From Sphingomonas sp. JC676 (GTDB taxonomy: Bacteria > Pseudomonadota > Alphaproteobacteria > Sphingomonadales > Sphingomonadaceae): 42,857 bases of DNA. Positions 26,119-35,772 of the stretch are shown piece by piece. The notes under the pieces are model-generated. The model saw only the letters and a list, made by a program, of their open reading frames with translations, did not search any database and was not told where the DNA came from. Positions within the stretch are counted from its first letter, which is position 1, and every line of letters starts with the position of its first letter. The stretch lies in contig NZ_JACTGR010000009.1 of assembly GCF_014489075.1 (NCBI RefSeq), forward strand, positions 1 through 42,857, written 5' to 3'. The position numbers and the translations under genes are program-made.

Positions 26119-26655
26119 ATGGCCGGTTCGGGGCCTGACAAGAAAGAGCGGCCCGTAGCGAGTGGAGCGCAGACGAGTTCCGCGCTCGACGAACTATACA
26201 GGCGCCACGCGGGGTGGCTCGGGCGGATGCTGGCGTGGCGGCTCAGGGCCACGCCGCTCGATGTCGATGACATCGTCCAGGAAACCTATGTCCGAATGGC
26301 GCGCTATGCGGCGCAAGAGGCGCCGCGCCATCCAAGGGCGTTGCTGCTCAGGATCGCGGTCAATCTCGCGCGCGACCATATGCGGCGAAACGTCGTACGC
26401 GGTGGCCTCGCCGAGGGTGCGCACCAACAGGACGACGCCGGATACGGCGCGATCGCACCCGATCAGCATGAAGCGCTCGAGCTGAAACAGGCAATCCTCG
26501 CGCTGCCGCCAATCTATCGCGACGTATTCGTGCTCAGCCGCTTTACCGGTTTGACCTATGAAGAGATCGCGAGCCATGCTGGTATCTCGGTGAAGACCGT
26601 CGAGTGGCGGATGAGCCGGGCATTGGCGATGTGTGCCGCCAGGCTACGCGACTAA
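26119..26655 (+). CDS. ECF RNA polymerase sigma factor (FecI-like) of the lasso locus
   Basis: A 178-residue ECF sigma factor. Region 2 contains LDVDDIVQETYVRMARYAAQE (about 47-67), and region 4 contains LPPIYRDVFVLSRFTGLTYEEIA followed by VKTVEWRMSRAL. The start is the ATG at 26119 with GGGAG seven bases upstream; the longer frame upstream is unlike the family. It is followed 13 bases later by the FecR gene and then the STN receptor, the Fec-type signalling triad: ligand bound by the receptor releases the sigma factor through FecR. Here the ligand is probably the lasso peptide, and the controlled operon should include the receptor and isopeptidase. Confidence 0.93.
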   Translation: MAGSGPDKKERPVASGAQTSSALDELYRRHAGWLGRMLAWRLRATPLDVDDIVQETYVRMARYAAQEAPRHPRALLLRIAVNLARDHMRRNVVRGGLAEGAHQQDDAGYGAIAPDQHEALELKQAILALPPIYRDVFVLSRFTGLTYEEIASHAGISVKTVEWRMSRALAMCAARLRD

Positions 26656-26668
26656 CCTGCGGGGCATC

Positions 26669-27628
26669 ATGGGCACGGACGAAGAGCGCGCAGACGACCA
26701 AGCCGCCTCGTGGCTCGCGAGGCTCAATATGCGATCGGTCACGACCGACGAACTCGAAGCATTTTACTCCTGGCGTCGCCAGCCGGGCAATGCCGATCGC
26801 TATGCCCGCACCGAAGCGCTCTGGCGTGAATCGCGCGCGCTCGGGGACGATCCTGAAATCGCGACGGCAGTGCGCGAGGCGCTCGGCCGTCCGCGCACTG
26901 CGCGCAGCTTCTGGCACCCCAGCCGGCGCATGGTGCTGGCGGGCGCCGGACTGGTGCCCTTCGCGGTCGGAGCGACCTGGCTGCTTCGCGAGGGCGGCCG
27001 TGCCTATGAAACCGCGACCGGCGAGCAGCTCATGGTGGCGCTATCCGACGGCTCGCGGATCCGCCTCAACACCGACAGCGCGCTGCGGGTGCTCCTGGGT
27101 CACAAGGTGCGCCGGGTCACGCTCGACCGCGGACAGGCCTTCTTCCAGGTGAAGCATGATCCCGAGCGGCCCTTCGAGGTGCGTTCGGGCCAGGTCGCGG
27201 TCCGCGCGCTGGGCACCGAATTCGACGTTCGCATGGCGCCCGAGCAGGTCCTGGTGGTGCTGGCGGAAGGTGCAGTCGCGGTCGATCCTTCGAACGGAAA
27301 GGCCCCTGCCCGCCTCAGCACCCCGGGGCAAGCTGCGATCGTCGGTGCCGACGGGACCGTCGCGACCAAGCGGGTCGATCTGGAGGCAGCGACCTGCTGG
27401 ACTTCTGGTCGGCTCATTTTCCGCGCGACGCCGCTGGAGCAAGCCATCGCCGAGGCCAATCGCTACAGCACGCGCCGGATCGAGCTGGGCGACCCTGGCC
27501 TGGCACAAGCGAAGGTCGATGGCACGTTCGAAACCGGCGATATGGACTCCTTCATTGCGGCCGTCTCGGCATTATTCTCGCTGAAGGCAAAAACTGTGGA
27601 AAACAAGATTCTTCTCTCCCGTAGTTGA
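26669..27628 (+). CDS. FecR-family anti-sigma regulator of the lasso locus
   Basis: A 319-residue membrane regulator. The N-terminal cytoplasmic domain (DUF4880 pattern: DDQAASWLARLNMRSVTTDE, ending in RTEALW) holds the sigma factor. A membrane helix follows (about residues 88-106, MVLAGAGLVPFAVGATWLL), then the periplasmic FecR domain (DGSRIRLNTDSALRV, RALGTEFDVR) and a C-terminal STN-like DUF4974 segment (ATPLEQAIAEANRYSTRRIE). The C-terminal part should contact the STN domain of the receptor encoded next. ATG at 26669. Between the sigma factor and receptor genes, in one operon. Confidence 0.93.
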   Translation: MGTDEERADDQAASWLARLNMRSVTTDELEAFYSWRRQPGNADRYARTEALWRESRALGDDPEIATAVREALGRPRTARSFWHPSRRMVLAGAGLVPFAVGATWLLREGGRAYETATGEQLMVALSDGSRIRLNTDSALRVLLGHKVRRVTLDRGQAFFQVKHDPERPFEVRSGQVAVRALGTEFDVRMAPEQVLVVLAEGAVAVDPSNGKAPARLSTPGQAAIVGADGTVATKRVDLEAATCWTSGRLIFRATPLEQAIAEANRYSTRRIELGDPGLAQAKVDGTFETGDMDSFIAAVSALFSLKAKTVENKILLSRS

Positions 27629-27767
27629 CACCCAATTGGGCCCGGCGAAAATTATTTCGCGAAGCAGTTAGGGTCCGCCGCACGCCACCGCGTTGCTTCT
27701 CCAATCGCCGCATCGTCGAGCGATCTGGGTGAACGGCCGGATATCCCGGCACGCGGGGGAGAAGGTC

Positions 27768-30700
27768 GTGGGGAAAAGAGGAAAAATCGCCGGGGGCAAG
27801 CGATCCATGTGGCTGGCGGCAGTCGCCGCGAGCGCATTTGCCGCTCCGGCGCCGGTCCGCGCAGCGGGCCAGGTTCAGCAGTTTCACATCCCTGCAGGTC
27901 CGCTCGACCAGGCGCTGGCCGCCTATGGACGCCAGACGCATCGCCAGCTGCTCTACACGACCGACCTCGTTGCAGGGCATCGCGCGCCTGCGCTCGAGGG
28001 GTCCTTTGACGACGACCAGGCGTTGGAGCGCCTGCTCGCCGGAACAGGGATCCAGGTCCGCAGGGCGGGCCGCGCGTTCGTGCTGGTGCAGGGACCGCCC
28101 CTACCCCAATCGCGGGCGACCCCCACGCGACCGCAGCAGCGGCGCGCCAAGCCCGTGCCTCCTGCGCCCCGGACGCCCTCGAACGGGGCGCAGGAGGATC
28201 AGGCAGCGCAGGAGATATTGGTCACCGGCTCGAACATCCGCGGTATCTCGGAAGGCACCTCGCAGGTAATAACCGTGGATCGCAGCGATATCGACCGCGC
28301 CGGCCATGGCACGGTTGGCGAGGCCATCGCTGCGCTGCCCCAGAATTTCGGTGGAACCGGCACCGAGGACAGCAGCCTGACCGGTGCCGACCACAGCACC
28401 CAGAATATCGGGCTTGGTACCAGCGCCAATTTGCGAGGGCTGGGAAGCGACGCGACGCTGACCCTGGTAAATGGTCGCAGGCTCGCGGGTTCGGGCGGCC
28501 AGGCCGATTTCACTGACATCTCGCTGATCCCGCTGGCGGCGGTCGAGCGTATCGAGGTTCTGACCGATGGTGCTTCCGCACTTTACGGCTCGGACGCGGT
28601 GGGCGGCGTGATCAACATCCTGATGCGCAAGAATTTCACCGGGGGCGAGACCCGGCTTCGCGTCGGGACCGCGACTCAGGGCGGCGCCAGCGAAGTCCAG
28701 TTCGGCCAGGTGCTCGGAACCAGCTGGACCACCGGGCATGTGCTCGCCGCTTATGAATTCGTGCACCGTGACGCGCTGCACGCGGACCAGCGCGCGTTCA
28801 CCCGCTCCGCCGACCTCAGACCGTTGGGAGGAAGCGACTGGCGTTCCTATTTCTCGAACCCCGGCACGATCATGACGATCAGTCCGGCAGGCGCGCTGGT
28901 TCCCGCTTATGCGATCCCGACTGGTCAGAACGGCACCGGACTGAAGCCCTCCGACTTCAAGCCGGGCCAGAATTACGAGAATTTTCGCGAGGGCACCGAC
29001 ATCCTGCCGCGCCAGGACCGGCACAGCGGCTACATCACCGCCGAGCAGGAGATCGGCGCGCATTTCAGCATCTTCGCCGAGGGCCGCTACGCGCATCGCG
29101 ATTTCCTCAGCTATGGCCAGGCGAGCACCGGGCTGGCGCAGGTTACTGCGGCCAATCCCCATTTCGTGAGCCCGGACGGCGCGCCCTACAGCCTGATCGC
29201 GTACAGCTTCCTGCGCGAGATCGGGCCGATCGCGCAGCCGGGCTCGGTCGAATCCTGGACAGCCACGGGCGGCCTGACAATGGCGCCGGGCAAGGGCTGG
29301 GAAATCGAGGCCTATGTCACCCATGCCTCGGAGCGCACCGAAACCGAATATCACAACATCGCCAACGCGACCTATTTCGCCGAAGCACTCGGAACGACGC
29401 CCGACGACCCGGCCACACCGTACAACACGGCGACCGATGGCTTCTTTAACCCCTATGGCGACGGGCCGGTTAACAGCCGGAAAGTCCTCGACTTCGTCAA
29501 CCAGGGCTTCGCACATAATCTGACCCTGAGCCGTATGACCTCGGCCAATCTGAAGGCAGATGGCAGCTTGCTCAGCCTGCCCGGCGGGGCGCTCAAGATC
29601 GCCATCGGCGCAAATTACCGACACGAGCAGTTCGGTCGCAGCGGCGAGAACTTCTTCTACGGCACCAAGCCGACACCCCTGCACGATACGGACATCGGCC
29701 GCGGCATCACCGCGTTGTTCGGCGAAGTGGCGATACCGCTCTTCGGTCCCGAGAACGCCCTGCCCGGCCTCAAGCGCCTGCAACTTTCAGGCGCAGTCCG
29801 CTACGAGCATTATGGCGATTTTGGCGGCACGACGAATCCCAAGCTCGGGCTGATGTGGGAGCCGCTTGCGGGCCTCGTTTTCAAAACCAGCTGGGGCACT
29901 TCATTCAGGGCGCCGGTATTGCGCGAACTGCGGGACCCGCTGCTCGTATCCTATGTCCAGCTGCGCGATGCGGCAGGGGTGCTGACGCCGGTACTGACCA
30001 TGTTCGGGGGCAATCCGAACCTGCAGCCCGAGACCGCGGACAGCTTCACGCTCACCGGCCATATGACGCCGGGCCGGGCCAGGCGCTGGCACCTGGATGC
30101 CACATATTTCCAGACGCATTTCCGCAACCGGATCGAACACCCGGCGGCAGACAATCTCGGCGAGGCGCTGTCGAACGCGATATTCTCGCCTTTCATCACG
30201 CGGGTCGATGCCGCGCATAACCCGGACGATCGCGCGCGCCTGCTGGCACTGATCAACGATCCGGGATCACAGATCGCTGGGCTCCTGCCGCCGGAATTCT
30301 TCCGGGCGATCCTGGACGGCCGGCTGGTCAATTCCACCGAACTCATCGTTCGAGGAATCGACCTGCTTGTCGGCGGCGATTTTCCGATGGCAGGGGGCAC
30401 GGGATCGGTCAGCGTGAACGCATCGCACATGCTCGACTATCAACGCAGGATCACGCCCAAGGCGCCGTTGACGGAGCGCGTCGGCACGCTCTCCAATCCG
30501 CCCGAATGGAAGGTCCGGGCGAGCGGAGCCTGGGATTCCGGCCCGGTCGGGATCTCGGCCTCGATCAACTATGTCGCCTCCTATCTCGACGATGTCAGTG
30601 TGCCCGCTCGAAAGGTGGACAGCTGGACGACGGTTGATCTCCAGCTGCGCTTCCAGCCCAGGACGCTCGAGAACAAGGGGCTCAGCCTCGCATTCAATGT

Positions 30701-30821
30701 CCAGAATCTGTTCGACCAGGATCCGCCCTTTGTCGATCAGATGAGCGGGTTCGGATACGGCGCCGCAAACGCGGACCCGATCGGACGTTACGTCTCGCTG
30801 CAGATCATCAAGCGATGGTGA
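27768..30821 (+). CDS. TonB-dependent receptor with STN signalling domain (lasso-peptide receptor candidate)
   Basis: A 1017-residue outer-membrane receptor. After the signal peptide (MGKRGKIAGGKRSMWLAAVA, cleavage near VRAA) comes an STN domain (about 37-108, FHIPAGPLDQALAAYGRQTH). A Pro/Arg-rich linker, a TonB-box-like EILVTG (149-154), the plug (TLTLVNGRRLAGSGGQADFT, DGASALYGSDAVGGVINIL) and a 22-strand-type barrel ending in aromatic Trp follow. The start is GTG at 27768, preceded by GGGGGAG at good spacing; the upstream frame adds nothing. The STN domain makes it a signal-transducing receptor paired with the preceding FecR and sigma factor. In known lasso loci with an isopeptidase, such receptors re-import the peptide. 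Confidence 0.92.
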   Translation: MGKRGKIAGGKRSMWLAAVAASAFAAPAPVRAAGQVQQFHIPAGPLDQALAAYGRQTHRQLLYTTDLVAGHRAPALEGSFDDDQALERLLAGTGIQVRRAGRAFVLVQGPPLPQSRATPTRPQQRRAKPVPPAPRTPSNGAQEDQAAQEILVTGSNIRGISEGTSQVITVDRSDIDRAGHGTVGEAIAALPQNFGGTGTEDSSLTGADHSTQNIGLGTSANLRGLGSDATLTLVNGRRLAGSGGQADFTDISLIPLAAVERIEVLTDGASALYGSDAVGGVINILMRKNFTGGETRLRVGTATQGGASEVQFGQVLGTSWTTGHVLAAYEFVHRDALHADQRAFTRSADLRPLGGSDWRSYFSNPGTIMTISPAGALVPAYAIPTGQNGTGLKPSDFKPGQNYENFREGTDILPRQDRHSGYITAEQEIGAHFSIFAEGRYAHRDFLSYGQASTGLAQVTAANPHFVSPDGAPYSLIAYSFLREIGPIAQPGSVESWTATGGLTMAPGKGWEIEAYVTHASERTETEYHNIANATYFAEALGTTPDDPATPYNTATDGFFNPYGDGPVNSRKVLDFVNQGFAHNLTLSRMTSANLKADGSLLSLPGGALKIAIGANYRHEQFGRSGENFFYGTKPTPLHDTDIGRGITALFGEVAIPLFGPENALPGLKRLQLSGAVRYEHYGDFGGTTNPKLGLMWEPLAGLVFKTSWGTSFRAPVLRELRDPLLVSYVQLRDAAGVLTPVLTMFGGNPNLQPETADSFTLTGHMTPGRARRWHLDATYFQTHFRNRIEHPAADNLGEALSNAIFSPFITRVDAAHNPDDRARLLALINDPGSQIAGLLPPEFFRAILDGRLVNSTELIVRGIDLLVGGDFPMAGGTGSVSVNASHMLDYQRRITPKAPLTERVGTLSNPPEWKVRASGAWDSGPVGISASINYVASYLDDVSVPARKVDSWTTVDLQLRFQPRTLENKGLSLAFNVQNLFDQDPPFVDQMSGFGYGAANADPIGRYVSLQIIKRW

Positions 30822-30868
30822 CGCGGGCCTGCGCCCGCACTCCACTCCCCTCATTGAAAGCCAATCAC

Positions 30869-33295
30869 ATGCGTAAGACCTGGCTGGCAGCGCTGTGCCT
30901 GTTGGCAGCGCCGCACACATCCGCTCACCCCTACGGGATTGACGACCTTCTCCGGCTCGAGAGCTATGGCCAGGCCGTTGTCGACCCGCATAACCGGTGG
31001 GCGGTCGTCGAACGTCGCGATCGCTATGACTCGGCGCCGAGCTATCGCTACGATTATTGGGTCCGCCGGCTGCTGTCGAAACTGATGCTGGTCGACCTTC
31101 ACGAAAAGGGTCGCGCAGTCCCTTTCTTCGCCCAGGACCGGCAAGCCGGCTATTGGATCGGCAGCTTCTCGCCCTCGGGCGACCGCCTGTCGGTCTTCCG
31201 GCTTCGGCAGGACCATATCCAGATCGGGGTGGTCGAGATGGCGACCCGCAAGGTAGACTGGCTCCAGCTCGTCCCCGACCTGCCCGACGCCCGACCCGCG
31301 CCGATCTGGCTCGACGACAATCGCCTCCTGGTCGTCACGCTCGACGATGGCGGACTGCCCGCCCTCTTCCAGGCGGGGAACTATGCGCAGCGCGCGTCCA
31401 TCCGTGGCTGGTCCGATGCCGAGGCCGGCAAGATCCCTTCGTCCGATATCCTCGGAAGCGGCCGGTACCTCGCAACGGGCACGAGATATCGCGCGCGGCA
31501 AATTGTCGAGTTCGACCTTAAGAGCAATATGACGCGGAGCTTGTTCAAGGGGGACGTGCTCGACCTGGCGCTGTCGGGCGACCGCAGCGAGCTGGCTGTC
31601 CTGACAAAAGGGCCCGCGGTGCAGCCCGATCCAAACCTGCCGATCGATCCCGGGTTCGAACCGCGGCGCCAGCGCCTGTCCATCATCGACCTGGCCGCGG
31701 GGACGCGCCGCGAGCCCTGTTCGTGCGACATATTGGCGAGCCTGCTGCATTGGTCACCCCAGGGCGCCCGTTTACTCTTCTATGCACGCGGCGATGGCGA
31801 GGACTGGCCCGCAGGCCATCTCTATATCTGGGACAGGCGATCCGGATCTTTGGGCACGCCGCTCCCCGAAACGCTCAAGCCCGTCCTGCAGATTGCCGGC
31901 GGCAATGGGCGCCTGGCTCGCGCGGCCTGGGCGGGTGATCGCGCGCTCGTCCTTGCCGAGCGTGCTTCCGACCGCCGCCGCGACTGGTACCTCATCGGAC
32001 AAGATGGTTCGCCGCTTGCCCTGACCGCCTCGCTTCCGGCCGTCCCGGCCGATCTGGCGGCAATCGATGCAAATCGCTTCGTCGCCGGCAATGCCGAGGG
32101 TCTCTGGCAAGGCGACTGGCAAGGCCGGCTGACCAAGGTCGCGGAGGGGCCGGTCAGGGAGGTTCGCACCGTCGCGCTGGACGGCCACAGCCTCGGCACG
32201 CGTGCCTGGTTCAACGAGATCCCGGGCCGAGCCTTTGCGGTCCAGACCGGACCAACGGAATCTACCGCGATCGTCGAGGACGAAACGGGAAGATTCGATG
32301 TGCAGCCGCTCGCCAAAAGCGACAAGGTACTGGCAACGACCTCGACCGGGCAGCTTCTCGTGTTCAGCGAGGACGAACAGGGCACCGGCGCGCTGGCTTT
32401 GGTCCGGCACGGCGAGCGCGACGTGGTAGACCGGATCAACGCGCATCTCGCAAATGTCGAGCCGGTGCGGCGCGTTGTACTTCACAGCAAGGCCGCCGAC
32501 GGCAAACAGCTCAACCATTGGCTGCTTCTGCCGGCGGCAAGCGGCGGACCGCCGCCCCGGCTCGTCGTCGTCCCCTATGCCGGCTTCACTTACGGTGAGA
32601 CACCGCCCTACGATTCGCTGCCCTCGACGCCGGCGGTCATGACGCAGGCAATGCTGCTTGCCGGGCAAGGCTATGCCGTGCTGCAGCCGAGCATTCCGCT
32701 TGCGGACACGCCCGGCGACCCCCTCCCCGCAATTCGCGATAAGCTTCTCGAAGCGCTCGATGCTGCCCAGGCGAGCGGACTTGTTTCGAAAGAAAAGCCC
32801 TTCCTGCTGGGGCACAGCTATGGCGGGTATACCGTCCTGGGAATGGCTGGGCTAAGCGACCGGTTCGCAGCGGTCGTCGCCGTCTCAGGTCCCTACGACA
32901 TCGCCGCGATTTACGGCTCCACCGATCCACGCCTCGACTATGGCGAAATCGGCATCTCGCTCACCATTCCGATCGGATGGTCGGAAGGCGGCCAGGGCCG
33001 GATGGGCGTCCCCCCATGGGCGGCGCTTGAGCGCTACGCCCGCAACAGCCCCTTTTACCATCTCAAGGATGTGCGCACACCCATCCTTCTGGTCACCGCC
33101 GACCTCGACTATGTGCCCGAGGCCCAGGCTGACCGGGCCTTCATGGCGCTCTATCGCCTGGGAAAGGACGCGCAATTGCTGCGCTATCGCGGCGAATTTC
33201 ATAGCCTGACCAGTCCGGCAAATGCCCGTGACTATTGGTCGCACGTATTCGCCTTCCTGCGCGACAATCAGGCTTCCGATTCCAGGCCCCAATAA
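30869..33295 (+). CDS. S9-family lasso peptide isopeptidase (AtxE-like)
   Basis: An 808-residue exported peptidase with signal peptide (MRKTWLAALCLLAAPHTSA-HPYG) and the mature start HPYGIDDLLRLESYGQAVVD seen in AtxE-type enzymes. An N-terminal beta-propeller is followed by a C-terminal hydrolase domain with Ser650 in GHSYGGY, Asp747 in TADLDYVP and His778 in GEFHSL. AtxE enzymes open the macrolactam ring of threaded lasso peptides. The ATG at 30869 is chosen for its signal peptide; ATG 30815 overlaps the receptor stop and is possible. It is downstream of the receptor gene. Its 3' end overlaps the convergent cyclase gene by 28 bases. The isopeptidase role is inferred from locus and family. 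Confidence 0.88.
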   Translation: MRKTWLAALCLLAAPHTSAHPYGIDDLLRLESYGQAVVDPHNRWAVVERRDRYDSAPSYRYDYWVRRLLSKLMLVDLHEKGRAVPFFAQDRQAGYWIGSFSPSGDRLSVFRLRQDHIQIGVVEMATRKVDWLQLVPDLPDARPAPIWLDDNRLLVVTLDDGGLPALFQAGNYAQRASIRGWSDAEAGKIPSSDILGSGRYLATGTRYRARQIVEFDLKSNMTRSLFKGDVLDLALSGDRSELAVLTKGPAVQPDPNLPIDPGFEPRRQRLSIIDLAAGTRREPCSCDILASLLHWSPQGARLLFYARGDGEDWPAGHLYIWDRRSGSLGTPLPETLKPVLQIAGGNGRLARAAWAGDRALVLAERASDRRRDWYLIGQDGSPLALTASLPAVPADLAAIDANRFVAGNAEGLWQGDWQGRLTKVAEGPVREVRTVALDGHSLGTRAWFNEIPGRAFAVQTGPTESTAIVEDETGRFDVQPLAKSDKVLATTSTGQLLVFSEDEQGTGALALVRHGERDVVDRINAHLANVEPVRRVVLHSKAADGKQLNHWLLLPAASGGPPPRLVVVPYAGFTYGETPPYDSLPSTPAVMTQAMLLAGQGYAVLQPSIPLADTPGDPLPAIRDKLLEALDAAQASGLVSKEKPFLLGHSYGGYTVLGMAGLSDRFAAVVAVSGPYDIAAIYGSTDPRLDYGEIGISLTIPIGWSEGGQGRMGVPPWAALERYARNSPFYHLKDVRTPILLVTADLDYVPEAQADRAFMALYRLGKDAQLLRYRGEFHSLTSPANARDYWSHVFAFLRDNQASDSRPQ

Positions 33296-35100
33296 CGGGC
33301 CCAGGCTTCGAAGCTCGCATAAGCCGCGATCATGCGCGACTGGTCCGTCCAGATGAGGCTCTCGTCGCGCAGTGCGGCGTCGATTCCGGCGTCATCGAGC
33401 AGACCGTGCGCGACCAGCGTCCCGTTCAGCAGCAGGTCGCGCAGATAGGGCAGGTTCTCGGCAATCGCGCGGCGATAATAATTGGTCGCCTCGCCCTTGT
33501 TGCGCCGGTTGCGCACCATGTCGGGAAGCCAGTCCGCGAAGACCCCGCGCGCGAACGCGCGGTTTCCGCTTCCCGTGGCGAGCCGGTAGGTCGGGATTCC
33601 GAGGCAGGTCTCGACAATCGGCTGGGACAATAAAGGATGGACCAAGGCCGCCTCGTTCCCCCGCCAGGTCGGTCCGAAGAAATGCTGGCAATTGGCAACG
33701 GCCTCCAACTGCATCCGACGCGCCGGCGCGATGACGTTATCCCCGCTAAGCCATGGATGCCGCGTGCCACCGACGCTTCCAACCTTTGCTGCGGCACCAA
33801 GCTGCTGCCCGGGCAATTGAGGGATCAACTGGCGCGTTCCGGCGAGGCGATCGCGCAGCATCAGCCACTCGACATGCCAGATCGATCGATAGGCCCGCTG
33901 GGCCGCCTCGTAAGCGATCCGCGACAAGTGCGCCCGCCAACCAAAGGCCCGGGCATAATCGACCGCGACGAGCGCGGTCGGAATATTGCAGAAGACGGCA
34001 TCCCCACCCTGGCCGGTGAAGATCGCTCGCGCGTCAAATGCGCGGGTCACGCCGAGGCTCGCCCGCTCGAGGATTGCATCCAGCCCATAGAGAATGGGCT
34101 CGACCGGCTGCTCTCCGCCGAACAAGTCCTCGAAGCGCAATTCCTCCGCACCAGCCGAGACCTCGACCAGCCGCATTCGCCAACGCTCGGCAACCGCGCG
34201 GGCCTCGACGCGCTCATCGCCACCCGCATGCGTGATGGCAAAATTGACGCAGCTGATGTCGACGGGCCGAGGGCTGCTCGCCAAGGCGCCGAGCACTATC
34301 GCGGAATCCAGGCCGCCTGAGAGTTCGAGCGTGACCCGGCCATGGCGCGCGCCCAGCGCGCGAATGGATCCCGAGACCGTTCTGCGGAGACGCTCGGCGG
34401 CCTGGGGGTCGTCCCGTGCCGGCTCGGCAATGATGTCCGCGAACGGCCAAAGCATGCTGGGGCCGGTGAGCACGAAACCGTCCCAATCGAATGCCCCGCC
34501 CGCCGGCAGATGATGCACGCCGGAAAGGAGCCCCCGATGCGTCAGCAGCAAGGGATTGGCCAGAGCCAAGGCCAATGCATGCCTGTCGATCCGAGGCTTG
34601 ATGCCGGCCAGGTCGCGCAGCCAGCGCGGCAGGTTCGGCGCGATGAGGAGAGAATCACCCGCCTCGACCAGGAGGGCCGGCAGACTTCCGCTCGCGTCTC
34701 GGATCAGCCGCAAGGACGGCGCGGTCCCGAAGGATCGTATCGCAATAAAGCTGCCCCAGACCCGCCCCAGCAAGGCATCATCGTCCAGGCGAATCACCTG
34801 ATCCGCACGGATCGGCTCGGCCCCCTCCTCGTTCAGGCTCTCCCGGTCGAACGCGGTCCCGATCAGCGTCAGCCTGGCTTGAGGATCGCTCGACACTTCC
34901 CAACGGGGCTCGCCGTCCCGACCGAAGATCATGAGCCCCGGTTTCGTCACACATAGTCGCAGCCCGGGCGCGTGCCGGGACAGTTCCGCGGGCAATCTCT
35001 CCACCCACCGGGGCGGTTCAGCACCGCGCCAGCACAAAGCGAGATAGCCCGGACCGATGTCGGGATCAGATGGCGACGATGGGGGTGAAGCTACGGACAT
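33268..35100 (-). CDS. lasso peptide cyclase (C protein), asparagine synthetase B-like
   Basis: A 610-residue protein of the asparagine synthetase B family. It has an N-terminal degenerate glutaminase-like domain without the catalytic N-terminal Cys of true glutamine-dependent synthetases, then the ATP-pyrophosphatase domain with SGGLDS (261-266) and a later GQGGDAVF motif. In lasso biosynthesis this enzyme adenylates the Asp/Glu side chain of the core and closes the ring on the N-terminal amine, here predicted Glu9 to Ala1. It overlaps the B gene by 35 bases, so they are probably translated together; the ATG at 35127 is an alternative start. Last gene of the biosynthetic operon. Confidence 0.93.
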   Translation of the reverse strand: MSVASPPSSPSDPDIGPGYLALCWRGAEPPRWVERLPAELSRHAPGLRLCVTKPGLMIFGRDGEPRWEVSSDPQARLTLIGTAFDRESLNEEGAEPIRADQVIRLDDDALLGRVWGSFIAIRSFGTAPSLRLIRDASGSLPALLVEAGDSLLIAPNLPRWLRDLAGIKPRIDRHALALALANPLLLTHRGLLSGVHHLPAGGAFDWDGFVLTGPSMLWPFADIIAEPARDDPQAAERLRRTVSGSIRALGARHGRVTLELSGGLDSAIVLGALASSPRPVDISCVNFAITHAGGDERVEARAVAERWRMRLVEVSAGAEELRFEDLFGGEQPVEPILYGLDAILERASLGVTRAFDARAIFTGQGGDAVFCNIPTALVAVDYARAFGWRAHLSRIAYEAAQRAYRSIWHVEWLMLRDRLAGTRQLIPQLPGQQLGAAAKVGSVGGTRHPWLSGDNVIAPARRMQLEAVANCQHFFGPTWRGNEAALVHPLLSQPIVETCLGIPTYRLATGSGNRAFARGVFADWLPDMVRNRRNKGEATNYYRRAIAENLPYLRDLLLNGTLVAHGLLDDAGIDAALRDESLIWTDQSRMIAAYASFEAWARYWGLESEA

Positions 35101-35725
35101 GTTCCAGGCTGTCGTTGAGAACCACATCGCCGTGCTCGACCCAGCAATGCGCTTCGAAGGGATAGGTCTTCACCCCGAACACCCATCGGGCGGCAAAGCC
35201 CTGCGCGTGTAGGAAATGAAGGAGGAAGAGCGAGCTCGTCAGGCAGCGCGCCGTGCCGGGAAAGAATGGCTGGGCGTCCCAGGCAAGGCGCGCCAGTGCA
35301 TACAGCGTCGTCAGGTCATCGCGGGCGCTACGCGCGTTTCGTCCGGCAATTTTGCGGAACCAGCGCTGCGGCTTCGCGAGCCAGATATCGCGATAGGCGG
35401 TGCCGGCAGCAGCAACAAGTCGCAGCAATCTTGCCGGCGTCAGCCGAGCCTTTGCGCCCCGCACCTGGAACAGGTCGGTTTCGGCAGTCATTGCCGGTGC
35501 CGTGGCGCGCGAAGGCGCCTCGATCATCGAGAAAAGCCCCGTGGCCTCGAGTTCATCTAGCATGGCGACGTCGGGCCGAAACCGGTTGCTGTTCGTGAGC
35601 GCGGTCTTCAGCCCCGCGGCATGCATTCGCGGCAGGCAGAAATAGGCGTTGCGGCGTGCGTCCAGCAGCACGAGGTCACCATCAACGTCGGCCAGGTAGA
35701 CACCCGGCGGCATTCCGTAGAACAT
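35066..35725 (-). CDS. fused lasso B protein (RiPP recognition element plus leader peptidase)
   Basis: A 219-residue protein in two parts. The N-terminal PqqD-like recognition element (about 1-75, GVYLADVDGDLVLLDARRNA, ending LEATGLFSMIE) binds the precursor leader. The C-terminal transglutaminase-like cysteine peptidase (about 105-219) has Cys161 in GTARCLTSS, His193 in FEAHCWVE and Asp205 in LNDSLE, the usual triad. Proteobacterial lasso loci have this fused form. It cuts the leader from the core before cyclisation. The ATG at 35725 has GAGGAG upstream. It lies between precursor A1 (47 bases upstream) and the cyclase gene (35-base overlap). Confidence 0.95.
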   Translation of the reverse strand: MFYGMPPGVYLADVDGDLVLLDARRNAYFCLPRMHAAGLKTALTNSNRFRPDVAMLDELEATGLFSMIEAPSRATAPAMTAETDLFQVRGAKARLTPARLLRLVAAAGTAYRDIWLAKPQRWFRKIAGRNARSARDDLTTLYALARLAWDAQPFFPGTARCLTSSLFLLHFLHAQGFAARWVFGVKTYPFEAHCWVEHGDVVLNDSLEHVRSFTPIVAI

Positions 35726-35772
35726 TCGGACTCCTCGGAGAGGTGATTCCAGAAATCCAGACCGCTGGTTGC

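Noticed and set aside
28101..29783. 560-codon frame antisense to the TonB-dependent receptor
   Set aside because: Mirror frame of a clear STN receptor gene; no family features.
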